Shown here: positions 33,230-46,000 of the stretch, piece by piece
Layout of the letters: every line of letters begins with the position of its first letter
Position numbering within the stretch: position 1 is the first letter of the stretch
Assembly (NCBI GenBank): GCA_034359265.1
Contig: CP136891.1
Span: 62,782,001 to 62,846,000 of the forward strand
Source of the DNA: Canna indica
Lineage: Eukaryota > Streptophyta > Magnoliopsida > Zingiberales > Cannaceae
Direction: 5' to 3'
Length of the DNA stretch: 64,000 nucleotides
Translations under genes and position numbers: made by a program
The notes under the pieces: model-generated
The model's input: only the letters and a program-made list of their open reading frames with translations
Told to the model about the DNA's origin: nothing
Database searches by the model: none

Positions 33230-34617
33230 TCATCCTTGTGAGGTAGTTCCCCCTATAAAAGAAGATGAGACTTTTGATACCCAAATGGCTTTGGGTCCTT
33301 GGGAGTTAGAGGGCTTAGGTACCCAAAGTGTTTTCACAATATTTGGGTTCATTTTAAAGGCACAATCATAGATGACATGCCCATATATACCACAACAAAA
33401 GCAATGTCCATAAAAATTTTTCTTTTCATTTTTAACATGGACATGAGATTTATTTTTAGAATGTTTGTCATGTGAAACATGATGAGTATGAGCATTCTTA
33501 GAAACCTCATTCATCTTCTTATAATCATGAGGTTTAAAGGTAGAATGTTTAACATGAAATTTAACATTAGCATGAACATTCCTTTTTGAAAAATCATTTC
33601 TTTTAACATTCTTAAATGAGGAAATATTTTTCATTTCATTCATTTTTTTGTTTAGGTTTAGAACCTCATTTTTCAAATCAATCATGGAGTTGTGTAAAAC
33701 ATGCATTTGAGATTTCAACATATAATTTTCCTTTTTGATTTTTGAGTCTTCTTTTTTCAAAATCTCATTCTCAATTTTGAAATCATTATTCAAGTTTTCA
33801 TTTTCAAGCTTTAAGTCCTTAAGCTCAAAATTCAATCTATCATGACAAGGATCCAATGAGCTAGATTTTAATTTCTCATTTTCTAATTCTAGAGCATGCA
33901 CATGTGATCTAAGTCTAGAATTCTCATTTCTAAGCATTTTGTTTTCCTTATCCTTTTTCAAGAGAAAGGCATACATGATTTTATACTCATCCATCAATTC
34001 ATCAAAATCATGAGAGCTAGATGAGTTAATACTATCATTATTATTAACATGACTAGAAGAAGTGGAGTGTACCTCATTTTTATCATTCATGAGGTATTCT
34101 TTTGAGATGGCTTTATAGTCATGAAAGGAGGATGCTTCACTTGAGTAGGATGATGTGGAAGCATTTGACCTCCTCGATCTTTGCCTTGTTCTTTCAAGGT
34201 AGGGTAATTCTTCCTTACATGCCCTTTCTCTTGGAACACATGGCATATCATCTTTCTCTTTCGGCTTTTGGTGCTCCTATGACTGGAGACACTTTGGGCT
34301 TCAAAAACCATGTTAGCAATGGAAGGATGACCATTGTCATCACTACCTTCATTAAAAGTTTTTAACTCCTCGATTTTAGCATAATTATATAAGATATTTA
34401 AGCAAGCCCAAATATCGAATGCGGAAGTACAATGCATCACTTTTTCAAAGATGTTATTTTCTAAGGAACAATATAAGAAATTTGTTGCCTTAGCATTTAG
34501 TTCAAACCTATTGATTTGTTCTTGAGTCCATGCATCCATTTTTTCCTTAGGTTCTATGTATTTTATCTTTACCATGTTAAATACACCTAAACCTTTAGTC
34601 TTTAGAAAAGTATACAT
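33230..34617 (-). pseudogene. Copia (SIRE-type) gag of TG2, frameshifted
   Basis: The N-terminal part (34617-34087) has MYTFLKTKGLGVFNMVK and AFDIWACLNILYNYAKIEEL, then a degenerate first zinc knuckle (CHVFQEKGHVRKNYP, lacking its second and last Cys). A frameshift near 34200 moves into a long frame (34246-33230) with a Ser/Asn-rich linker, a coiled coil of about 120 residues rich in Lys, Glu and Asn (ENSRLRSHVHALELENEKLK onward), a His/Lys-rich region and an intact knuckle CFCCGIYGHVIYDC. It ends SSSFIGGTTSQG, stop, at the same place as the TG1 gag, with the same non-coding sequence after it. Upstream coding sequence to about 34700 lacks a clear start. Confidence 0.87.
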
Positions 34618-34740
34618 TCTACTCTTCCAAAGACCAAAGTTAAACTCATCGAACCTAGAAGGTGTAGACGATACCGACTCTAGAGCTACTTTAAGATCGA
34701 GACAAGGTGTAGAGGAGATGGTGAAATCTCAAGCTACGAA

Positions 34741-34755
34741 CCCGCTCTGATACCA
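34741..34755 (-). promoter_or_regulatory. Primer-binding site of TG2
   Basis: The minus strand reads TTTGGTATCAGAGC, the standard site complementary to the 3' end of initiator tRNA-Met. It lies between the 5' LTR and gag and confirms minus orientation. Confidence 0.88.
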
Positions 34756-36147
34756 AATATAGACGAAATGACGACACTAGAGGGGAGGTGAATAGTGTGT
34801 TTACTAATTCTATTAGCCTAAATTCGATTTTAATCATTTACTTGATTGGTTTAGGCCATTTGCAATTCGATGATTATATGTGGAAGCGATATAAATAATT
34901 AAGCACAAGCAATAATAAAACAATGCAAACACAAGATTTATAGTGGTTCGGCCCCAATGCCTACTCCACTACCTAAGCACCCCGCTTAGGATTTTCAAAC
35001 TAGTTTACTAGATTAATTGCTTGTTTCCCTTACAACGAGGACTTTTCACCGGAAAGTCTCCACTCTCCAACCGAAGGCACTTCTACACCCGGAAGTATCC
35101 CGCCTTCCTACCGAGAGCACTTTCCCACCTCAACCTATGGGACAACTAGACTAATCCTAGTAAACACTAAGTTTACACAAGTGGCTTTACTCCTTCTACA
35201 CCGAGGATACCACTTCACACAACAAGACCCAACAACCTAGGTCTAACAAACGCAACTTTAAATAAAATATTCAAATAATAAGTAAAATTACAATCAAAAG
35301 AGCTAAGAATAAAACCAATAGTAAAAGCTCCTTTGCAAGCCTTTGGCACCTTCAACTCGTCAAGAGGTAGATCTTGATCAAAAAATCGAGTTGAGCCCAG
35401 CTTGTGCACTTGAAAAGGATTGCCGCGGAAAGAAACAGGGCGCAATCGTTGATGGTTTGGAAGGCTTGGATCTTCCCTTTGAATGCTTAATAATTTCTGT
35501 AAGAATCAAGGAAGAAGATTGAATGAATCATATAATGGTGTATATATACCCTGCTGAAGAAACGACAGCTCAATGGATAGTTTTTTATCCGTTGCAGGCC
35601 GTCGGTCGATTGGTCGGTCGACCGATGGGTCGACCGCCTAGATGCAAGACTCTTGATCCTGCCTTCGGTCGACCGACGCGATCTTGCATCTTCAGCAAAC
35701 GCAGGTCGGTCGACCGCTAGGGCTACTACCCATTTCTGGCCTCTGTCGATTGATCGATCGGTCGACCGAAATGGCTATTGCCACTTTCCTTACCCTTGTC
35801 GATTGACCGCCCGGTCAACCGAACTTAGGCTGAATTATATTTTTTAGCCAATTTCTTCCGCGCTTTGTTTCCGGGTTCCAACTTTCAACGAGCATCAACA
35901 TGGAGAGCTTTCATGTGATCTTTGAGCTCATCCAATGTGACTTTGGTGCACTCGTCGATCTTCGAGAAACTTCCGCGATGAACCCGAGCGCGATGATCAA
36001 TGTCCTTCCGATTTCTGATTTCTCCGATCGAGGACATCGAACGCTACTAATATGGAACCTGAAGATATTCTTAATAAAATCATAAGTCTCATGTTTGTTA
36101 TCATCAAAACCGAGATTACGACTTAGATTGAAAACCTAAAGCCAACA
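34756..36147 (-). mobile_element. 5' LTR of TG2, about 1.39 kb
   Basis: The upper end is exact (AACCTAAAGCCAACA, 36147); the lower end at about 34756 has lost its terminal CA. A TATA box (GGTATATATACACC, minus) is near 35550-35537 and the palindrome array lies at 35600-35825. It shares ACTAGAGGGGAGGTGAATAG near its lower end with the TG1 LTR. Confidence 0.8.
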
Positions 36148-37600
36148 GCGCCTTCTTCTCCACTGCCACCAACTTGCTCCGCGCCTCCATTGCTCTGCCT
36201 TCGCCTGTGGCTATAGGTATGTAACCAGTAAGCCTCCATTGCTCCACCTATGGCTGTAAGCCACCACCGACTTCTCCACTGTAGTTGATGAATCGATTTA
36301 GTTATTTAATCGATCTGTCAATTTGTGTTTATGAATCAAATATCAATTTGTTTTTATGAATTGATTTCCAATTGTGATTTGTCAATAATAAATTTTGATA
36401 TATCAATTTGTGTTTATCAATCGATTTAGTTGATGAAATATAATACATTTCAATTTTTGTTGAATCTTGTTTGCTACCATGTTGAATTATAGTTCAGTTA
36501 TAGTTTTGTCATCTTGTTTGCTGCCATGTTGAATTATCGATTTAGTTCAGTTATAGTTCAATTATTTGAATCTGCACTATATGTAGTTATTATGTGACTT
36601 TTGTCTATTCTGTCATCTGAATCTGTCAATATTCTGTAGTTCAATTATTCTGAATTGTGTGTTAGAAGGTATATTTTCAGGAGCTGCACTATATTAGATT
36701 ATATTTTCATAAGATTTTTTGATTTTTTTTAATATCAAGTAAACTCTTACGAGTTTACGAGTTGAGTTTATGGAGGCTTCACGAGTTTACTTAAACTCTT
36801 GAGTTTAACAACCTTGATTACAAATATGACATTTGCTTTTGCAAATTTTGCTTCTCCCAACTAGAAGTTCAGTGGTAAGCAATTTTCCCTGAACCAATTT
36901 CCATAAAAAAAAATTGAATTCTTGGAATAATATTCAAATTCTAGATATCACTCCAGTCCCTAGTAGGACCCACCTCCTCATTTCCTTTTCTTTTCAAAAA
37001 ATTATAAGTTGATTTACAATTAACTTTTCCTTTCTTGTTAAGCATCCATACCTATATATTTGTCCTCTGAATTGACCTTTGTCAGATATATCTGACCAAC
37101 TCTTTTCATGAGCTCCTCCCCAGCACATTACAAAGCAGTACCATGTTATGTTCACCTTCTTTAATAAAATCTTCTACCAAGGAAACCTTAATTATTTATC
37201 TCCTTCGTATTTATGAATGTAGGCCATTTAGTCAAAAGTACACTATCAAACCATGGGTCTTGCAAAATATTTGTTCTCCTTCCATTGCCAATTTTAACCA
37301 TCAGACTCCCTCAATGACACCATAGCATTTAAGATATTTTTTGAGACACAACATACCCTAGGTCTCATTTCAATTTTCCAGGGATGTAGGTCTGAGTATC
37401 TTTCATTCAAAAGCTTAGATCAAATCTGAACTTTTTTTATTTAGAATTTACAGCACTCTCTTCGCATGAATTGCAGTCTTAAAAGTGCTTAAGTCTTTCA
37501 CTCCCAAACACCTTGCAGCCTTGCAAAGAGTAACTTTTTTTCCATTTGACTATATTAAACCCATATTTAGATTATCCTAATTTCATAAAAAATCTCTAAC
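36148..37600. other. No gene recognised
   Basis: It starts with GC-richer CCTCCATTGCTCTGCC-type repeats, then AT-rich sequence with several GAATCGATTTAGTT / CAATTTGTGTTTAT repeats (36280-36480). 36880-37600 drifts into the 3' part of the LINE relic. No supported coding sequence. Confidence 0.4.
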
Positions 37601-40295
37601 CAATTTCTTATGGTCATTGATAACCTTCTCATTAATCCACATAGTAGATAAGTTGTGAATTGGCATAGAGTTAAGAACAGAGTCTACCAAAGTCACCTTG
37701 CCCGCCTGAGATATATTTTAACTTGCCCAATTCTCCATCTTGTTCTCAGCTTTCTCAAGTTGCCTTTGTAAGTTTACTGAAATTCTACCCTTGTCAATGT
37801 ATGTACCCAAGTATTTGAAAGGAAGTCTTCCCTCTTTTACCTCCAAAATTTTACTGATCATCAATTTTTTTCTTATCAGGATAAGCACAAGGGAAGAAAA
37901 TCTCAAACTTTTCGAAGTTAATTCTCTAGTTTGTAAGCTATCCATAAAAATTCAGCACTCGCTTTAAAATTTTGCATGACTTTTCACAGCACTTAATCAC
38001 TATGACAATATCATCAACAAAGTAAAGATGGCTGATTCTTAACTTTTTGTATCTGAATCCCTTGATATTACCCCTCTCCACCTCATTATTAATAAACTTA
38101 GTTAATAATTCATGCATAAGGATAAACAAATAAAGGGATAATGAATCCCCTTGTCTAATCTCTTTACTAATTTTGAACTATTTAGATTGCTCACCATTAA
38201 TATATGAAGTTAGCAGCCCTCAAGCAAGCTTTAATCCATATCCAATCATTTTATTTAGAAAGTTCATAAGCTTACACACCTCCACCAAAGCCTCCCAATC
38301 CAACCTATCCTACGCTCTTTCAAGGTCTAACCTCATAATGAAATAGGGATTTTTCCTTTTAGATCTACCCACAATATTTACAATCTCAGCCAAAGTAATT
38401 ATATTGTCCCGGAGTCTTCTTTTTCTCTACAAAAGCTACTTGTTCATATGAAATCAACTTCTTGATCCAAGGTCTCAGCCTATTTACGATAACTTTTGAT
38501 AAGATCTTATAGGCCACATTGTATAATGCAATTGACCTAAAGTCTTTAATAACTTTTGGATCATCAACTTTAGGGATGAATACCAAATTAGTATGACCCC
38601 ATGGCTCAGGAAGATGCTCACTACTATGGAATTCCTTCACATAATACATATAGTCAGCCTTAATCATATTCCAAAAATTCACAAAAATTTCTAAAGTGAA
38701 ACCGTCATGCCCCGGAGCTTTTCCACTACCTAAAATCGTTAAAGAAGCAACCACTTCACTTTCAAAAAATATATCAGTAAGCTTTCTATGTCCTTGACTT
38801 GGTATCTTTGACCATCCCAGTTCTTTTAGATTTTTCAACTCATTTCTTCATTCATCTTAGAGCACCACAGTTCTTTATACTAGGTCACAAAAGTTTTTAA
38901 GATATTTTTGTTCTCGGTAAGGGTCTTATTATCAACATAAATTTCTTGAATAGTATTCCTCCTTTTGAACTCCACCCATTCAAATTGTGAAATTATCTAG
39001 TGTTTTTGTCAAAAACTTGGCAATAAGTTAAAAGTCTATTTTAGTTTTAGAAAGTTGAAATTAATTGGCTAATTGCAACATATTACAAGAAAATTCAAAA
39101 TTTTTCCACAAATATTGAAATATTTTGATCAAGATATGGCCGGAAAGAAAACAGTAGGATTGGACATACTATAGAGGGAAGACAAATGATATATTTTTTA
39201 CTACTAATTTACTTTATGAATTTTATTGTAAAGTTAAACTAATTAAGTATGGAAATGAACCAAACAATCGAAGTTACTGTGCATAATGAGGTACAAAGCA
39301 ACATCAATGTTAATGTCTTCAAAAGTATAAATGAAAAGGTAATTGGCAAAAACACAAGTGACAATGGTAACATAATCAATTTATATTGATCCGGTGTCTA
39401 ATCAAATCTATATCCACTATTTAATATATCCACTATTTAGGATGCAGACATTTCTACTACAAATACAACATATATACACACACTTGAGTTAATTGGCAAG
39501 ACAACCAAGCAAACAAGAGTACAAGACCAGTACTTAGGTCTGAAGTGACTATAACTTAAAGTAACAAAGAACAAAATTACAATTAGAGAGAAGAATTTCT
39601 TAGCCAATGATGCTCAGGGTCTCTTGTTGTAGCCTAGTGATGTTTAAATAATCCTTTAAGATATTTGCACTTTGAGATTCGGTTTTCAACGAGCTTAGTT
39701 GAGTAAGAAAACACACCAAGCATATGCAAAATGAGATTAATGGAATTCCACAATTCTAAATGAAGACAAGAGAACACACATATCTAGATTAGTGATGTAG
39801 AAAAAAATCCACCAGGGTCTAAAGAAGGACCTCCAAGAATAAAGTCTTCCCGTGAGAACTTGAGTAGCAAAATCACAAAAATAAAACATAAAGAATTATT
39901 TCTTAAGATCAAGAATAGAAACGAAACCAACATTTGACTAGATATGTTTTGGCCAAAAATCAACAAGAGAAAGATGAGGTGGCTTTCCAAAAAATTTGAC
40001 AATCAAGCTTGCCTCCCATGGCTCGCTCCAAGATCGGATTTGATTTGGTGTAAAATGGATTCTGCCTGAAGTATTAGCTTGGATATTATTGAGAGTAGGA
40101 TTTAGGATTTCAACTAGGGTTTTCCCTTCAAAGTAGTTGGACTCAAGAAACAAGGTTGTCAGGTCTTTGGGAGCGAATAGGTGCACAATTGGACACTGGA
40201 TGAGGAGCGATCGAATGAGAAGATGACCGATCCTTATTAGGGGGAGCTGAAAGGGAACACAATAGGGGAGGGTTTTCTCCTGCAGGCATAGTCAT
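37600..40295 (-). pseudogene. Non-LTR retrotransposon (plant L1-like LINE) relic
   Basis: On the minus strand ORF1 begins at about 40295 (MTMPAGENPPLL) and shows a DUF4283-like part (LVEILNPTLNNIQANTSGRI, RSWSEPWEASLIVKFFGKPP). Reverse transcriptase follows at 38990-37720: GSGKAPGHDGFTLEIF, PWGHTNLVFIPKVDDPKVIK, DFRSIALYNVAYKILSKVIV, the catalytic loop as YFVDDIVIV (YADD family) and LPFKYLGTYI. Multiple stops and frameshifts. The endonuclease region is missing; about 0.8 kb of unrelated sequence (38995-39780) lies between ORF1 and RT. Confidence 0.85.
38995..39780. other. Unassigned block inside the LINE relic
   Basis: AT-rich sequence separating ORF1 from the RT part, including AGTGACAATGGTAACATAAT and TTGATCCGGTGTCTAATC. 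No coding frame and no ends recognised. It could be a deletion/insertion scar or an old LTR piece. Confidence 0.35.
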
Positions 40296-40890
40296 CTCGA
40301 GAAAAAATTGTTCTCACATATTGAACTTGGTTATGATTTCTCGAACAAGGTCAAGATTAACAATTATAATCTACACTAACACATATTGTGTTTCTTATGA
40401 GCTAGATTTGAACTACATGCATGGACTATCTATTTTTGACATAGTTAGGCTAATTTAAAAATGAGTTAATTACTAGTTATGGTCCAAACATTGTAAGTAG
40501 CATATTTACGGTTCGAAATTTTAATATTATCTAATTTTTTTAATATGATTATGGTTTCAATTTTTAATTTTATATAAATTATATTCAATCATTAACTTGT
40601 TAATTAGATGCTTAATTTGTCACGCTGAGATGACCTTGTTAAATTGTCCATATTATAAAATAAATTATTAAATAAATCTAATAGTATCCAACTAAACTTT
40701 CAAATAATTGTTCATTATTTTCAAATTATGTTGATCCCATAAACTTATTAAATTAATTTAGTATGTTATTTTTCACTAAGTTAAAATTTATTTTTATTTG
40801 AAGAATAATTTTTGACTTCGTAGAATTTTAAGGAGGCAAGAATAAGTCAACCAATCGTAAAATCAAAATAAAATAAAATTTAAGAAGATG
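40296..40890. other. No gene recognised
   Basis: AT-rich intergenic sequence between the LINE start and the MITE. Nothing coding or repetitive stood out. Confidence 0.4.
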
Positions 40891-40898
40891 ATATTTCA

Positions 40899-42150
40899 CA
40901 GGGGTGAGCGAGTTTGGGTACTCTTTATTTTTTATGATACTCGGATCGTATTTTGTATAGGATCGGTTCCTAGATTTTGGAACTGGACCCTACCCTATTG
41001 GAACCTAGAATCGGACCCAACAAGCATGTTTGATTAGCGAAACCAAATCTATTTTCATGATTTCGATTTCACTGAAACCAAAACTGCTTACGAAAACGTA
41101 TTTGTTTCAGTGTTTTCATGAAACTAAATTGAAATCATAATGAAAATAATATCAATTTTCTCAATAAAAATGAAAACACCATAATGGTGTTTTTTTGTAG
41201 TTTCGAGATTATTGATTTTGTTATCAAAATGTAATGGTAATTTTATAATTATAAATATTTTTTTTATAAAATTAATTAATTTAAAAATAAACTAAATTAT
41301 ATCTAATTTTTAAAAATAAAAATAAAAATAATTATTTTTAACTCAAACTATTATCTTAAATTTATAAATTAATTAAACTAATTTATATCTAATTGACTCA
41401 AATCTAAATTTTAAAATAACTTAATTTTTTAAAAGTAATTTAGTTATAATTTAATCAAAACTAATTTTAGATCATTGAATTTATTTATTTTTTAAAAAAT
41501 TATAATAATTATTAATTAATTTTTATATTTAATTAAAAAAAAATTCTTAAATTATCAATAACTTAATTAATTAAATCTTACAAATATTTATAATCCTATT
41601 GTCAAATATTTATTTTTTATAACCAAATAAATATTTAGGTTTCAACTAACTAAAATTGATGTTGTTTTCATTAATCAAACGCATTTTCAAAAAATTAAAA
41701 ACTAGAAAGTAAAATCAAGTTTTCAGTTTCACCGAAATCAAATCAGAAAATAGTTTTCGCTAATCAAACGGCACCTACCCGTTCCGGTTCCGGTTCCGGA
41801 TATCCGGCCTGTTGGAACATGTTCATATACAAGTTCTAAGGTATAGGTTCCGGATAACTTGTTCTGGAACCTGTAAATGTACAGATTCCAACAGGGTACC
41901 ATGTTGGAATCTATACCTTGGAACATGTAAATAAATATGTTCCTGAGTACAAGTTTTAGGTACCGATTCTAGTTCTGGTTCTGGTTCCGAGTACCCGATG
42001 TGTTGGATCCGAAATTGGAACCGATTTTAATCGGTTCCTAATTTTTTGTTCCAAACTTTATTTGTATTTAATTTGGATTTACTCGGAATCTATCCAATCA
42101 GATTCATTCCAATCGGCTCCGGATGTACCCGGTATTCATGCACACGCCTA
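40899..42150. mobile_element. hAT-type MITE copy 1, containing a nested MITE
   Basis: It starts CAGGGGTGAGCG and ends TGCACACGCCTA. A perfect 8-bp duplication ATATTTCA flanks it (40891-40898, 42151-42158). The body consists of GGTTCCGG / GTTGGAACATGT / CAGATTCC motifs shared with copies at 53617-54174 and 55485-55915. About 0.5 kb without the nested insertion. No coding capacity. Confidence 0.88.
41027..41770. mobile_element. Nested MITE with TGTTTGATTAGCG ends, 744 bp
   Basis: The left end TGTTTGATTAGCGAAACC and right end TTTTCGCTAATCAAACG are inverted, and similarity continues inward for about 50 bases (ATTTCGATTTCACTGAAACC against its partner). GCA occurs on both sides (41024-41026, 41771-41773). 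The interior is very AT-rich. Superfamily uncertain. Confidence 0.75.
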
Positions 42151-42158
42151 ATATTTCA

Positions 42159-42820
42159 TATTTTTTAATCCCTTTCGTACCAAAGGATCTAGTTAACTAG
42201 TCGGCGAGGAGTGCATGCACTTCATTAGACCTATACCTCGATTTATTCCAAAGCTGTTAAGTTTTTTCTTTTCAAGAAAAAAAGATGTATTTTTTGTTTG
42301 TTTTTAATAAAAATGTCTGCATGCATGATTGCCATTACAGAGGAACACAACTCTTGCAATAATTATTAGCATGTGTATAGGTATAGGTACTAATAAATGA
42401 GAGGAAAAAGATGCTTTTATTCGTTCATGGAAGCCAAAAGAACAGTCGGTGCGCAATTCAATCCGATGGTGATATCATAATTTAATTATTTCATTTTTTT
42501 TCAATAAATTATTAACCAATAAAAATCTTGTTTAATCATTCTAATTTTTAAGTGAATTAACTTTTAATTAAATATGATTTGACCATCCATGACGGTCAAC
42601 CAAGTACTGATTAATTAGTTTTTGATTTAAATCATGAAATCCAATTAGTTGACTAATTAAATCCTGATTTAACTCAAACCAAAAATTAATTACATCCTAA
42701 ATTAATTCTGACTAGTTGACTGGATATTGTACAGCTCATTATCATCGACAATCATAGCCTCCCGCCATCATGCATATCTCTTCTGGAATTCATCAACTTA
42801 ATTAATTAAACCACTTTAAC
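42159..42820. other. Intergenic sequence upstream of the Rab gene
   Basis: AT-rich, with ACTAATTAAATCC / TTAATTAGT-like repeats at 42590-42720. No coding region seen. Confidence 0.4.

Positions 42821-42893
<73 letters not shown>
42821..42893. repeat. (TAA)n microsatellite, about 24 units
   Basis: Uninterrupted TAA repeats over 73 bases. It ends about 78 bases upstream of the TATA box of the Rab gene, in its proximal promoter. Confidence 0.97.
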
Positions 42894-42895
<2 letters not shown>

Positions 42896-42970
42896 AAATT
42901 AAAGCCTTGTTTCTCAAGGCAGCAGCATCATCATCAGCGACAGCATCAACTTGTCTTTTCCCTCGCTAGC

Positions 42971-42980
42971 TATATATAAA
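42971..42980 (+). promoter_or_regulatory. TATA box of the Rab gene
   Basis: TATATATAAA, 50 bases before the start codon, implies a short 5' untranslated region. A CAGCAGCATCATCATC stretch lies between it and the microsatellite. Confidence 0.65.
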
Positions 42981-43029
42981 CATAATACACATCTTGCTAT
43001 TATAATTAATTCGTAGGAATTAAGAGATC

Positions 43030-46000
43030 ATGAGGAGCGAAATAGAGGAGGAGAGCTGGGAAGAAGCGAAGAGCGTGGAGGAGGTGATCGACTACGTGTT
43101 CAAGATCGTGGTGATCGGCGACTCGGGCGTGGGGAAGACGCAGCTGCTCGGCAGGTTCACCAAGGACGAGTTCTTCTTCGACTCCAAGTCCACCATCGGC
43201 GTCGAGTTCCAGACTCGCACGCTCCTCCTCAACCGCAAGCGCATCAAAGCTCAGATTTGGGACACCGCCGGCCAAGAGAGGTACGTATACGGTATACGTA
43301 TATGATTTAATTATTTAGTAATTAATTAATTAATTAGTTAATATAGAGAAAGAGAGAGGGAAATTAATTAAATTAATTAAATTAATTAAGACGATCGATG
43401 ATGCGTGTGGGTTTGGTTGACTGTGACACGAACAGGTGGATGTTGTTCTCAGCGCCATCTTTTTATCCATACGCGTTTGGTGGTTAGTGAGAGGAAGAAC
43501 CAACTTATCTTTGGTAATGTAAAAAAAGAAAGAAAGAGGAAGAACCAACTGTGGTTTGTGCATGTCATGCACTTAATTAGTATATGCCAAAGCAATTAGG
43601 TTTCACATGCTTCATTTTTTAAAGTGGGAATTATAATTGCTAGGTAGGGCATAGAGCATATTTATTTCCAAATGTGAAGTAGGAAGTTGATTCTTTAGAC
43701 TTATCCAAATTCGCTTTCTTTAATTGAGATTTAAGAGTGTGTTAATTCGAACGAATAATTATGGAAGGAGAGGAAAAAATTATTGGTTTGTTATATATTA
43801 TAATAATTTACAATTTTATTTTTTAGGTTTTTTTTAAAAAAGAAATTATATTAGGCTATTTGCACGTAGAAAGAGAATCATGATACAAAATCTCATCAAG
43901 CTCAAGGTTTATAGGAACTCCAACAATTGAATTCCTTAAGCTCTCTAACTTTATTTGCCGCCTAGTAGGTAGCTTAATTTGTTTGCATTTCTTGAGACAA
44001 ATAAAAATCTTACATGATTAAAATTATTACAATAGTTCATTATATTTTGAAAGAGCGGACCCAAGCTTCAAGGTGGTTGAGTATTTGAATTGATTGAGTC
44101 AATTAACTGTTTGCAATCTAACTCAATAATGAAGTGGATCATATTCCTGCCAGAAGCATAGGAAACAACATGAAAGATAGTCATTGCTTCAAAGTAGATA
44201 GGCGAAATAGAACTAAAATAATAACTGAAAACAATGATACACTCGCCTTTAGAGTTCCTAATTATAATCGCAGCACCTCCTTCATTATCCAAATATAATA
44301 CATCACAGTTAAACTTATGCCAGTTAATCGGATGCTAGTTAACCGGAGGGGGGTCTAATCACAAGCATTCAGGTACGAATACAAGAAGCCCTCAGGAGTG
44401 TAAGTATATGAGAATTGGCTCGTAAAAGACAAAATATGAGTTATTGCCACCCTAATAGTAGGCCTCTCACGCCCATGCAAAATAAAATTTCTAAAATACT
44501 AGATAAACCACAAGGCATTGACAACAATGGCCTTGGACTCTGTAGATAAATTTATCCCGAAATTCCTTAAGAACCAGCTACCGGAATGTCTTGTACTTCT
44601 ACAGGTAAAATTCAAATTTAGAAAAATACTCAAAGTAGACCAGATATCTGAGGCAAACTCACAATGAAAGAAGATGTGTTGCAAAGTTTCCACAGCAGAA
44701 TTACACAAAATACAAGTGTCATTAGAAGAAATACCAAAGGAGAACAGTCGGGATTTCAAATGCAATTTTTCATAATAAAATTTTCAAGAAAAAAGATTAA
44801 CTTTGGAGAAATTTTCAATTTTCAAATACGAGATCACACAGGATTCACTACTAGAAAAATGGGCATCGAGCCGTTGCAATGGAGCCGTGGCAGAAAATCG
44901 TGTTGCTGATAACTTAGCAACGGATCCGCAACGGCCGCTCGGGCCGTTGCTAACAATATTATCAGCAACGGTTTTGCCACGGACCCGGAGCCATTGCTGA
45001 TAACATTAATAGCAACGGCTGCTGAGTCCGTAGCAACGCCGTTAGTAAAATCCCATCGCTAAGCCGTTGCTGTAGGTCATCAGCAACGGCTTTCGATACA
45101 CTTTTAGCAACGGCTTTCCCACGGACGGCAGTGGGAAAGCCGTTGCTGATGATGTGAACCTGGTAACGAAAAAATTTTAAATTTCAAATTTCCATTGATA
45201 CATTGATACATTATCTGATACATAACTTACACACCCATACACTCATACACACATTCATTCACACATCACAAATACACCAAGATATATATCAAAACAATTA
45301 TATTTATATTGATAATTATCCACGATAGTATAAAAACTATTCAAATGCAAAATTGAGGTATCAATATCCAAACAAAATAAATTAAACAAGTCCAATATCT
45401 CAGTAACAAAGTCAATATAAAAAAAATCTCATGATGACGATGGAGAATGGTCTGGATCATATAGCGGGGTCTGGAGTGCTTGAGTGCACACCGGCGTGGA
45501 CTGACTCGAGGACGATGGATTAGATGATGCCGAAGAGATGCCTGCTTCGGGATGACCTCACATGTTGCGTAGCATAGCTTGTATATCCGCCATCATCTGA
45601 CTCTGGTGCTCCATTATCTCACACTACTAGAAAAATGGTCATCAGCAACGGCTGATGCCGTTGCTGAGCCGTTGCTGAAGAGAATCAGCAACGGCCGCGC
45701 CGTTGCAATAGAGCCGTGACAGAAAGTCGCGTTGCTGATGACTTAGCAACGGATCAGCAACGGCCGCTCGGGCCGTCGCTCAAAACATTATCAGCAACGG
45801 CCGCTTGGGCCGTCGCTAAAAACATTATCAGCAACGGTTTTGCCACAGACCCGGAGCCGTTGCTGATAACATTAATAGCAACGGCCGCTGAGTCCGTAGC
45901 AACGCCGTTAGTAAAACCCCGTCGCTAAGCCGTTGCTGTAGGTCATCAGCAACGGCTTTCGATACACTTTTAGCAACGGCTTTCCCACGGACGGCCGTGA

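Larger units (their letters stand above)
22254..36147 (-). mobile_element. TG2, gag-only SIRE-like copia element with two nested insertions
   Basis: Read on the minus strand: 5' LTR 36147-34756, primer site 34755-34741, gag 34617-33230, non-coding internal region 33230-22876, polypurine tract 22875-22857, truncated 3' LTR 22856-22254. The internal region is interrupted by a hAT element (26546-31884, 8-bp duplication) and CACTA-4 (23844-25667, 3-bp duplication). Removing them leaves about 4.7 kb between the LTRs. There is no pol. The LTRs share the same blocks with scattered substitutions, so insertion is not recent. Confidence 0.82.

Noticed and set aside
43405..43599. ORFs just downstream of Rab exon 1
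   Set aside because: They lie inside the intron, have no similarity to Rab proteins and no splice support.
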